NCBI RefSeq assembly: GCF_037975245.1
Contig: NC_092562.1
Span: forward strand, 3,898,001 to 3,962,000
DNA from: Apostichopus japonicus
Taxonomy: Eukaryota; Echinodermata; Holothuroidea; Aspidochirotida; Stichopodidae
Direction of reading: 5' to 3'
DNA: 64,000 nt
The position numbers and the translations under genes are program-made. Numbering within the stretch: position 1 is the first letter of the stretch; each line of letters opens with the position of its first letter. Below are positions 1 through 19,500 of this stretch, piece by piece. A model generated the notes under the pieces. The model was not told where the DNA came from. It saw nothing but the letters and a program-made list of their open reading frames with translations, and made no database searches.

Positions 1-809
1 CTCCGCAAGTCAGAAAACCCCTTTTTCATTTCCAAATGAGAAAAAAATCTCATTTGGAGCACCAAATTGCATTTAAGGCCAGATAAAAATGCAAAATTCT
101 TTATAAAATGGAGTGGGAGTTGAAGTGTGCTATATTGCACGAAATTGCATCTGAGGCCACCTGGAAATGAAAAAAAAAATCCAAGGGGGAGGGGGACACC
201 CCGTCCCCTTAGACCCCTCCCCCAGGCCGGCCATCAGTCTTCAGCCCCCCCCCCCCCCACTCAAAAGTACCTTCCTACGCCACTGCATGAAATCGATAAC
301 TGAGAATGCACATGCCATGATCATTGTTGTTTTGCTGCCTTCCTATGTTGCTATCAGTCCATTGTGCATCCAGAGTTATATACACTATAATAGCAGTGTC
401 ATATGTTTACCTATACAAATCATCGGAATAATACGTGTACCAAAATAATCGAGGAAAGAAAGACAATGTTAATTATCACTACAGTAGAAATGACTTGGTT
501 ATTTCGTTTACTGCATGTGAGCTACAGACCGGGAAGAAACCCTCTTCTATCAAAGTTTAAATAGCCAGTTAGACGGCCACTTCAAGCGTGAAGCATTCCT
601 AAATGTATATTTTTCTACAAGTTGTAACAATTGAATACAATTGTAACAGTTGTAGCAATTCGCAATTGAGTACGGAATTGTCTATACAAATTTATCAAAT
701 AACCGTAAAATTCCTAACAGCCAAACCACAATAATACTGATGAGGAACCTTATTAAGCATACACTTGAGGTTATCAGTTCATGGCCTCTGTCTATGACTT
801 CATTTGCAG
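1..809. other. Non-coding start of window, probably an intron of the first phosphatase gene
   Basis: No exon is recognisable here. The next exon (810) needs one base from an upstream exon, and the homologous exon of the downstream paralogue lies 1.3 kb before its partner, so the missing exon is probably outside the window. Positions 60-240 hold a repeat-like stretch with two related copies of an AAATTGCAT..AGGCCA motif, followed by a G-rich then C-rich segment and a run of 14 C at 245-258. The short open frame at 167-448 crosses this low-complexity DNA and looks spurious. Confidence 0.6.
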
Positions 810-8663
<7,854 letters not shown>

Positions 8664-9629
8664 ATATTACAAGTAGTGGTATTACAATATTTGATATGAA
8701 GGACCGATTTTTTTTTTTGGTCAAAGAGTGTACTTAAAAGACTGAAAGTATAGTTCACCATGACTTGTATTTATCCTAGCTGGATTATAAAAGCAAGTAC
8801 CAATCATAGAAAGCACATCACTGATCCTTTGCTTTCTTTTACATGACAAGTCACACTATTAGTCGCACTTAATATTTCAACATATTACGAGCTTTTGCTG
8901 ATTTCATTCATATGAAAATTCATAATTTCGAGACATATTATAAAAATTAAAATGCTTAATTGAGCCATAAAGTTGAATCGCATCCATTTTGTTGATATGT
9001 TAATATTCCTAAACCATTATTGCCGTGTATAATTTTAACGGAATAAGATATGTAACCTAATTATTTTGCTATGTTGTCTCGTTAATCTTTTTACTGCACT
9101 AGAGTGTATCTAGCTAAAAATATGCCACATGTATTTATACCCAATAATATGCAAAAGTTTCCTGAGAGTGGAAGGGGGCCCTCCCTGCCCTTTACACTCC
9201 TCCCAGGTTCTTGCTGTCATATTTTTTAACCAAAGACATATGGCACCCCTAGCTTTGTGAAGTTAAATTGGTTTCATCATTGGCATGCACGGATCCAGAG
9301 GGTGTTGGGGTGTACCCATCCATCCCCTGTCAACCCACACGCAAACATAATGAAAAGCAATAACTAGCACAACCTAGCGTATAGAAATAATTTATAACCC
9401 AGATTTGCCTCAGAATACCTCATTTCACGTCGAAAACTCTATTTTCATTTCTTCTGGGTAAGACCTCAGCCCCAGTAACGATTTTAATTAATTTCATATA
9501 ACCTCCCTATGTCTTTACAATGCATGTGGATCCTTGCACCGAAGTTTCGAGAAAAATATCAGCATTTGTATCGAATAGCCACACAGTTAAATAATATTCT
9601 ACTTTCTGATTATTGATCCTTTTCTATTT

Positions 9630-10480
9630 GTTAAAATGAGGAGATTTCTAGGTTTCTCTATGCTGACGACATGAACCTGTTCTGTTCCTGACCTGATGCA
9701 TATCAATTACTGTAACTGTTGAAGTAGAGTTAGATAATAGTTTTTTGTTATTTAAAGCTAAACAACATTCACTCATGTCAAAAAGATCTATCCATGTTGT
9801 CTACTCACGGCGATATGTCCAATCCTCCAGGCTGCAAAGGAATTAATATCTACAGCAACAATATCAAATTTTCTCATGTTGATAAATTCTTAGATGTTGA
9901 GATCAAATTTAACTTAGGAGTACTTCATTAATTATGATTTGAGCAGTTTCTAAAAGTCTCTAATGGAATCGGTTTTCTCAAGGTAATAACCTGCCAAAAG
10001 GAATTTTCTATAATATTTTCTACCTTACTTGTCTCACTGTGACAACTACTCTCCGCGACCGCAGAATCTTCATGTTCTTCAAAAATTGGAATTGCATTAC
10101 ATCGCAGGAAGCTCCTCTATTTCTCATAGTAATCTTCTTTTCATTTCTCTCAACACCCTAAATATGTATGACATTAGCAATCATCAGACGTCGAGATTGA
10201 TGTTCTAATTGTGTGGTTGGGCTCAATCAACCTTGTTCATCGTTGTTCTGTACACAACACAAGATTTTTCAACTCTCTCAGCATTCCTGTAACTGGTTTA
10301 AATTCCACTCAGCATTATATCTCTTTAAAAGGTATTAAGATCTGACACCCTTTGAGTTCCCGTCTCAAGTCTGTACATACCATTGCTAACTTTATAATTT
10401 GTTACAAAGCTCTTTTGTTATCTAAGTATTCCATTACTTTCTTGTTGGTTTTTTTTATCATCCTAGTGTTATTTCTCTAG
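9630..10480 (+). mobile_element. Decayed non-LTR retrotransposon (CR1/L2/Jockey-like reverse transcriptase, 3' half)
   Basis: No intact frame remains, but conceptual translation in shifting + frames recovers the usual order of a LINE reverse transcriptase. The RT active-site block RFLYADDMNLF is at 9650-9682. It is followed by a helical stretch FLLFKAKQHSLMSKRSI, a KFLDVEIKF block (the usual FLGV-D position), a segment resembling SKSxGxLKxL, and near 10370-10430 a stretch like the C-terminal LP-SLK...FI-YKALLLS of CR1/L2 proteins. Frameshifts and stops throughout show that it is dead. The family assignment is from motif memory and is approximate. Confidence 0.7.
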
Positions 10481-12734
10481 TTCACTGTTGCCTGGTTTCG
10501 TAGAGAAGTTGGTAAATAGTGGGCGAGTGGGTTTGCCTTGTTTGTTAGTTCTCACTCCATCATTTTAATTTACATGATTTCCTTGCTTACCAGGGACTTC
10601 TATTCCACAAGTTTTCATGTTAAGCTTTTTAAAGCAGTCTCCTGAATCATTAACGTTTTATATTGTACGTTCTTCTCTTTATGGCACAAAACTTATCTCA
10701 TATTCTTAATTGTCAGTATCGATATTATAACTATTATGTTTAACTTTATTTCTTTGTAATTTTTTATTGTTCCGATTGATTGATTAAAATGGATATAAAT
10801 CAATTGATTAAATCAAATTAGTTAATTAAAATGAATTAATTGACGAGATGCATGTTGATAGCATTGTTTTGCGTTACAGTCAGGATGCTTGCAACTCATA
10901 TATTTTAAATGAAATTTTAAAATGCTTGAATTCATTGTACTATATTGCCTTTATTTCGGTGAACTGAACATTTACATTATAGTGTACCAAGAAAATCACC
11001 GGCATAAAACAAGTTACTTTTCTGTCATTCAATTTTAATCCCTGTATACGAGTTTAGAATGTTATGTTTAAGGAGAAGGTGCATAAAGCATCACAGATGA
11101 ATATTAATCATTTAGTAGTGTCTTACTCGAGTTATTAGAATGTTACTACACATAATTAAGTTGATGACAAATAACATATAATGCAACCCAAAAAACCCCA
11201 TAAATGGACGTTCTAAATGATCAAAACTGCATTTATTAAGAGAATATATCACTTTGAGCATTTTTAACATATTTCACAAGAAACAATTTCCGTTTTTGTG
11301 CAACTCTTCCTTTGGATGGCTAATATATTTTCAAAACAAATTCTGAAGTAAATAGACAGGCCACGGAGGAGAGGTACCATTGCAATTATTTCTCTCTTAA
11401 ATTCTACTTATAATGAATATAGATGACCTATTACAAGAACGGGCTATATTGAGAATAGCCTACGTATATTAATTAAGAGAAATCAACAACTAATGGACAC
11501 CAAGACAATAAGGGAGCACACACATCATATAAGGTGTAACAAATGTCCATGTTACAAACGACTACTGTTCTTGTCGATCGATAATAACAAATACTCATAA
11601 GAAATTCCTTTCGAAATAGGTGACAATTAGGACTTGTGCGTACTCTTTGTTTAGAGTCAGTATGGTTCATCTTATTAACGGTTAACTCAGCAATAATATT
11701 TATAACAGTTGTGTAGAAACAAGTTGAAATAACATATTGACCGATGTCAAATTCATTGTTTATTGTGTACAAGAATCATCCGGATTAATTAAAAGTTTTG
11801 AAAACATTAATACAGTTTCTACGATCTCTTGTCTCACTATAGCTAAAGGAAAGCTTTCCGTTTCCTAGGCAGAAGTAGCAGCAGTCTAATAATAGTCACA
11901 CAGAGGTGTCGATATGAAGAACCTTTTCAGCATGCTCTAGATCCTTGCATGTTCACACAATTTTCTTGTGGATAAAAGCAATTATAAAAGTATATATTTG
12001 TTCGCTCTAAGGAAATGTAGCGAGGGGCCCGGTCAGGGGGGGGGGGGGACGTCCTACTTGATGTTCGAAACGTATGAACATTCCACAACGGGATATCAAG
12101 GGACGCATCAATGCCTATGCCGTATATTAGTTTAGTATAGTGTTTATTTGGACTAAGGCCATACAGACAAATTAAGCTACTGAAAATATGTGTTTCTACA
12201 AAAGACAGTACTACATTAAGATTGTAATGTATTGAATATATGATTGTTTTCCTCCCCCCCCCCCAAAAAAAATAAATAAATAAAAAAAAACAAAAAAACC
12301 TTAAATCCACATATCTGTTATCAAGAATTTCACCTGGAAAGAGAAAGAGGATGTACTTGTATATGTATTCACCTTCTAATTTTCAAATACTTCCGGAATC
12401 CAAACAATGTGCGATAATAAACAATATGAAACGTGATATCGATGCATTCTATACACCCTGCTCAAAAACATTATAGGGCTTACGATAGGACGCTGTTGAA
12501 TACGTACATAACTACAATGTTTTAAGAAGGCTTGCACCAAAGTTCATCTTAGAACCTGCCTGGAAAGCATTCCCAGCTTGGGTAAGTTTGACTTTAAACT
12601 TGAACTACTGATATTATATTAATTGTTGATGGACATTTAACTCTGGATAAGAAAGCTAGTAATATTGCATCGGGTTGGAGATCGCACATGAATGCTTTGA
12701 TAACGAAAAGCGATAATTACAATAATTACCTTGA

Positions 12735-12795
12735 ATATTCTTCTTCTACTTCTAACCCTTCTTCTTCTAACCCTTCTTCTAACCCTTCTTAACCT
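12735..12795. repeat. CTTCTTCTAACC-type short tandem repeat
   Basis: Pyrimidine-rich repeats of TTCTTC and TTCTAACCC units. The TAACCC cores resemble telomeric DNA but are interspersed with TTC triplets, so this is a local microsatellite rather than a telomere. Confidence 0.8.
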
Positions 12796-13440
12796 TCCGT
12801 GGTGGGAAGGGGGAGGGGGAATGCAGTTAACACATTTCAAATTTTATCAGATAGTGCAAGTAGACCTTACGGGTGCAATACCTTTGGTTACTGCTGTAAT
12901 CTTCAAATAAACTTAAAACTCAATAAACGGTCTGTGACTAAGGATTATAATGCACTCACTGAAAATAGAACATCAAATAGGTGCATGATTAGTAGCAAGT
13001 GACATCGATATTGTGTTAGAGTGATCGTTAAAATAGATAACGTTCTGACAACATTCATCCTGTTTCTCTCTTTCAATAAAAATAGCTAAATGACAAAATT
13101 GACAAGATTCACGGGCTCATAGTTTTGTGGACGACGGGTTCTGAATAATAAATGCATTAAACCTCAAGCTGACTATAGTTTCATCATACCCAAAGAAGAT
13201 GGGGAAATTGGGTTCTGTTTAGGGAGTGCCACTGTATTTTAACAGAAAAATCTGACAATTTCAGGGGCCATGCCCAACTACCCCCACCCCTCCGTCAGCC
13301 ACAGACTACCATAATTATTGAAAACCTTTACATCATCAATACTCAAATATTCGTTATCATTATTAAAAGTTATCAACCTATTTTTACAACTGAATTACTA
13401 AATTAACGTTTCCTTTTCAGGTAAATCTTACCAAACTATT

Positions 13441-13528
13441 ATGATGGCTGCCGATATGGGTATTTATTATAAACTCCTCCCATCAGTGATGTGCTTTATC
13501 GTGGTGTGGCTTATTGGCAATGCGGAAG
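13441..13528 (+). other. Signal-peptide exon of the Tie-like receptor phosphatase
   Basis: Codes for about 29 residues: a short polar start ([11 protein letters not shown]), a hydrophobic core ([15 protein letters not shown]) and a small-residue end (NAEG), typical of a cleaved secretion signal. An acceptor (TCCTTTTCAG) ends at 13420, 20 bases before the ATG, so the 5' UTR is spliced and begins in an upstream exon not identified here. Confidence 0.8.
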
Positions 13529-16500
13529 GTACTGCTTTACATAAGAACTTTATAGGAAAAACCTGCCATAGAGCATTATCAAATTGACATATAATCCATT
13601 ATTTTAACTTGTAAAATCTTAATTTTCATTTTCTTGCAGGTAATGCTAAGAAACCGGGTTTTTCCAATAATTCTAAAATTACAATAATGCAACGGGTCGC
13701 TTAGAAAAAGGAATATTGACATTTGTATTGACACCCCACTAGCACTTTCTATCATTTGTTATTTTATTTTTAAACAAATCAAAGAGTAGGAAACGAAGTT
13801 TTTGTTGTTTTGTTTTTTCAGTTGTTTCAAATAATATTAAGAAATTTATTGTATCTTATGTTCGTCTTAGAGCCTATAAAAGTAACGTTACTAGCTGAGA
13901 GATACATGTACAGTGATAGCAGCAATAACTTAGGATACCAGTGCTACGTCAGTGATCCAAAACTAAATATTGAGACGGATGTCACCATGACGTCTACTAG
14001 ACATGTATGGACGAGAAACACTGAAAATCAGAATCCTGATCCTCCAGAAGCAGAATATTTTTATCATAAAGAGTGGCCAAGGTATAAAGTTTACTGGAAT
14101 AACTTTCAGATCACTGATGCATTCGGAGTATTTGATTGTACTGCTCAGGTCGCCGGGAAGAAAGACACGACAGTCTCACATATTCGTTTGAGATCAGATG
14201 GTAGGTGTAATAATCTTAAACGCGTGAAAGCGTTATTACTAGGGCGATAATGAAACTTTTTTTTTTGTTTAATAATGTTGAAGTGTAATTAGGAGCATAG
14301 CGAAAAAACATACTCATGAAGAAGAATTGCGGGAAACTTATCTTTGCGATGAAAATTGAAGAGGCTATAATGACAGTGTGAATTTCTCTTTTTCGATAGC
14401 TGATATCCTCCCAGTCAATGAGTTATTATCCCAGACATTTAATATCGGAGACACCGAGGTCAGCATCAATATGATGAGTCCGACTGGTGGGGATGTTTCT
14501 ACGTTTCGGTGGATGAAGGACAATGTATCGATATCATCAACAGACGGTTTATCTAACTACACCATCAGGAGACCTTTACAACTTGACGATGCAGGAGTGT
14601 TTGAATGTTACATTGATGGCGAGAGGAGCCAAGCCAAGCAAGCTTTGAATTTGCTTATTGTGCGAGGTGATTTTGTCTTAAACTATTACATAGCAATGTT
14701 AAATAATTTCAACCACAAAATTAGTCTTATTCTGCTTAGGTCTGCAGATGCATTACGCAAAAGATAAAACACAAGATTTAATTTTGCTATGTCTTTCAAA
14801 CAACTTGGAGCAGATTTTGTTCATTGAAATATCATATTCTGCTAATAAGTAGTTATTCTAAATCAGAAAATGGCTGTTTGTAGCTTCTTCGCAATTTATA
14901 GATCAATGGAAAATTACATAATTTCTGACTTTGTCAAGAAATGCATTAAGAAGTTATGCATTAACTAATAATGCATGAAAAAGAGGTAACGCATTAACAA
15001 AAAAGCAATGCATAAACAAAAAGCAATGAATGAACAAAAAGCAATGCATGAACAAAAAGCAATGCATGATTAAAGAGCAAAGAATGAACAAAAGTAATGC
15101 ATGAACGAGAAGCAACGAATTAACAAGAAGAAATGCAATAACAAGAAGTAATGCATTAACAACATCCAATGTATTAACGAGAAATAATGCATCAGGAAAT
15201 GCGTGAATCTGATCGGACATGGAATACCCTAATGTACACAAACTGTAACCACTCAATTAGTTTTTGGCTTTTGATCTACTTATTTATGTACACGAATAAG
15301 CCCTTTGTAAATTCCTTGTCTGCATAGTTGAAACCAAGTTCCATACAATTTTCTTTAAGGGTTTAGATATTTATAAATTTTGGTTATTAAATGCAAACAG
15401 CTATTTTAAAAGTATTATCAAGTAATGTACTGTTATGACGTAAATATCTGATCGAAGTATGCGATGTGTTTATTGCAGCCTGTCCAGCCACTCGTTGGGG
15501 TCCTCCTAACTGTACTGGTGTTTGCAACAGTTGCTACAATGGAGGAATCTGTGATGAAAACACCGGAAAATGTGTTTGTCCTCCGGGCTTCAAAGGGGGT
15601 GAATGTAAAGAAGGTACTAAATTCTCTTTCATTTTTGCGAAGTTTAATATGAAACTTAATCAGGCTATGCGCCTGTACCCAAAAATACACTCCATTTAAA
15701 TCATTAGTTCAAAAATCATGAATGAAGTTATGTAACATGAAATATTTCGATCCAAGCGAATCGCATGTGTATCCATGTCTGACTTCATCGTCGCACTCCG
15801 ATTACTGTTCTGTAGATTTGTTATCATAATTCTTCTTGATTGAGAACTGTAATTGTTATCTTGTTGTTTTGACGTCATACACGGTAACACATTGCTACCA
15901 AATGAAGGAAAATATCATCCCTATTTTGTAAATAAGATATGGCAGACGAAATGAGCGCATACATTCTGTGTGTAAAAAGTAAGAAGACAGTTTGATACAC
16001 TATAAATAACGTGTAGTCGTTTGAAAAAGCTATAGATAACCAACTAAATTCTTGCATGAGTACGTCCAATAAACTCAGTGACAGAATTAACTTCTGTAAG
16101 GTTGAATACCTGTGCTTCCTCATCTTAACCTCTGTTCATATGACGATAAAATAATCACAAAGGTCTTGGTAAGTTGACATTGAATATCATAATTCAGTTT
16201 GCAATGAGTAGGGGGGGGGGGGGGGGAATTACATTCAGAGAGGGTAAATTTCTCAAGCTTACAGTTACTACTTGAATCACGTCATCGGTTTCCTTTCAAT
16301 ATTTTGTCAGTATTACCTTTCATAACAGATTGATAAGTATTATAACCCTAACTTATATGTATTCGATTTTGCTACAGTTGCAATAATACCCTGCAAGTGA
16401 CAGTAAGGAGGCGTTTCAACGGCTTAAGTACAATATATGTTTGAAAAATGATTTATGTCGCATTAAAAGTCATTTTAATTCGATTTTTTCCTCGTTCTAG

Positions 16501-19500
16501 GTATGAGAGACTTACCTGTACAACCTTTTACACTTAGTCTAAACAAAAACAATTACAAGAATTCAAAGCAAGGGGGAGAAGGGCAAAATAAAAGAAGAAA
16601 TGAATTGTATGGAAAGTTGGTTGGGAAATTACATAGCAAACTTAAAGATACCGTTGCAGTGTTGCTACATACCAGTGGACGTCATGTTTATTTTAAATTA
16701 AATAGCAACGTAAAGTTGTTTACTTCACCAGTATGTATTTCTGTTACCGTATATCCTTGTCGCGTTCTAAATCCTCATAGAATGCGATTACAGCAGACGA
16801 AAGAAAAATGTTTATTCAACTGCATGATTAAGGCCTGAGTTTGATATTGAAGGGGCTACCGTTAAGTTAACGCTAGCCCTATATGTGAAATTATTTGTAA
16901 GGAATTTTGCGTGGCTTTTTGTATGTACTGATTATCAAGGAGATTTAATATTTTAACACCATTATCGATAACTTATACATTGTACTAAAACATTTCTCGA
17001 TGGTAGAAGTAAACTATAGCTGACACGAACAAACTGATTAATAGTACGTGGCTACTTTACTGAAGGACGAACGAACGAACATAGGCCTAACTACTAGCTC
17101 TTCATTCCAACAGCATGTGGCTTTAACAGTTTCGGGGATGACTGCGAATTCAAATGTTCAGCTACACATGAGCCTCAAAGGTGTGAAGGTAACTTATTCT
17201 GTCTCAGACATCCATTTGGCTGCAGATGTATAACTGGCTATAAAGGAATAGCGTGTAACGAAGGTATGAACCAATGACATCTTGTCGGCACTTTAAATAC
17301 GCTATGAAATCAACAAATTTAAACGTTTACTCTGCTTTCTCCACTTTCAAGCATATTTTGCAGAGTGAAGGAATGGCGTTGACGGATTATGATGACATAA
17401 TCTTTAAAAACACATTAGCAAACTGGGATTACCCTCACATAGTTATATTACACTACATCTCTGTTAATCTCTGTTAATCAGAGATAGATTTCTCTTATCT
17501 CTTTGGCAATCTCTATAGCTTCACACGATATTCTATCAGCACTACGGATCATATGAGGTTTGATTCATCTTTGGCATTAAAATGCAAACTGGTATCTTTT
17601 CACATGGTATATTATTACAGAAGCATGCACTTATTTTCTTTTTCGTTTGTTTTCCCTTTTCAAAGAGCTCTTTCATATTAGACTTAAAGCCACAGGTACT
17701 GCAAATACAACCTTTATTTATCTTGTTGGGACCTTTTTGTTTGTACAATAGAATGCGAGCCAGGAAAGTATGGAGCCAGCTGCTTACAAACCTGTAACTG
17801 TAACAGTAACCTTTGTAATAGGTTTACTGGAGAATGCACTGGTAAATGTTCTTTTAGACGAGCAGGAAGTAATTGTCAAGGTCAGTTGTTATTACAAAAG
17901 ATCCTTGGATGGACATGTATTTATTCTCTTATTCTCTACATACAGGGCAACTGACACACATCAGCTTATCTTTCTACAAGTGACTTCATGTGGCAATTGT
18001 GAAAATTAAGTCGTTAAAGTTAATGTGGAAATTAGGGAAATATTTCATTCAACTTTTTTGTTGACACAAAAAGCAAAGAATTGGTGATTTCAATCTTTCT
18101 GGTTTAATGATATTTTGTGGTAATTAGGTAAATAACGTTAACCGCTATTTTACATTACGGGGCATTGCTTCTCCTGATAAAAACCATCATCTGTGACTAA
18201 TTACTGCTGATTTGATTAATCGTGAAAAGATTTGCAAGTGATTCAAGTTTTTCACACAGCCAATTAAGAAATGATGTATGCAACGAAATCTTAAGGAAAC
18301 AGAATTATGTCTTTTGGAATTCACAGCTTTAATCAAATTTGCCAAATTTATTTTAACACATTTGCTTCTTTTCCTTTACTCTATAATAATATGTTTCTAT
18401 CGAAGAATGTGAAGGAATGTTCTATGGCTCAGATTGCTCTCAGAAGTGTCATTGTGTTAAAGAGAGGTGTAACCGAGAGTCTGGATTATGTCAGACGGGT
18501 GGATGTCTTCCTCAGTGGGTCGATCTATTTCCTCCATTTAGTTGTCAAACAGGTATTTGCCAGTCATTTATTTTGCGGGGTTGATTTTGAAGCTATCACT
18601 TTGTAATAAAAAGTAACAAATGCCAAACCACTCCCGCACTAACCCCCCCCCAACCTACAGCCCCTCCCCAACCCCTCGCACTCAACATCTCTCGCTCTCA
18701 CTCAAATTCATCAAGTCTTATTAAGGAATAATAATCGTGTCCATGCATGAACATTATTTATAATTCTACCCATTACTTAAATACCACTTACAGGTTCTGT
18801 GCATTTCTGAAAAATATAGTATGATAGATAAGTACCAATTCGTTTTTCAAGAAATTGAGATCTTTCTTTTATTACAACAAATAGGTTTGTCTGATAGCAC
18901 AATATACATAAAACAAAATCCCGGAATCCCAGGGAGGGTCACGTGCGTCGCTGTTGAAGGGCCTAGAGGAGATCTGGATAGCCTCGATCTGGTTGCAACA
19001 CGTGACCAACATGAGCTTATGGTGAACGGGATCGTCTCCGAAAGTTCAATTAATAAGGATTCAACAAACAGTCGGTCCAGGACCTTCATCATAACTAATG
19101 TCAGCGAAGGAGACAAGTTATACTGTCAGTTGAGAAAGAACGACCAAAATATGGCGATGTTCAAAGTTACTGTAGAAGTTTATGGTAAGGATTATTTGTA
19201 TTTCGTAACAAAGTTTCTCATCTAAGAATTACGTCACATTTTAAGTGCTCTTTTGTCGGTTTCTTAGATCTTCCGCTCCTGAAATCAAGTCCTGAAGTGG
19301 TATCGATATTTGGCCGTTCAGTAACGATCAGTTGGTCACCATGGGAAGGAGGAATTTATGATGGCGATGGACCAGTAGTGGGATACACTCTGTACTTTAG
19401 AGAGGATAAAGTAACTAAATGGTCAAAGTCTGGCTACGTCAGTGCATCTGAACCACGTGAATACATGTACACTAACTTGGAGCCAGAGACTAGCTACATG

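Larger units (their letters stand above)
8664..13420. other. Intergenic region between the two phosphatase genes
   Basis: Starts with the 3' UTR of the first phosphatase gene. It contains the LINE remnant (listed separately), a G/C-rich repeat fragment near 9160-9230 resembling the one at 60-240, a run of 13 G at 12036-12048 and 11 C at 12254-12264, and a TTCTTCTAACCC-type repeat at about 12735-12795. The promoter and any non-coding first exon of the next gene should lie here, because the ATG-bearing exon begins at an acceptor at 13421, but neither can be located. Small open frames at 11473-13002 show no recognisable domain. Confidence 0.6.

Noticed and set aside
12735-12795. TAACCC motifs as an interstitial telomere
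   Set aside because: Too short and interspersed with TTC units.
13640-13705. Possible extra exon after the signal-peptide exon (acceptor at 13639, frame [19 protein letters not shown])
   Set aside because: In phase at its start but no usable donor before the stop at 13702-13704; direct joining of 13528 to 13871 is in frame.
14954-15256. 100-codon reverse-strand frame rich in Leu, Phe, His and Cys
   Set aside because: Produced by the 18-bp minisatellite, antisense to an intron.
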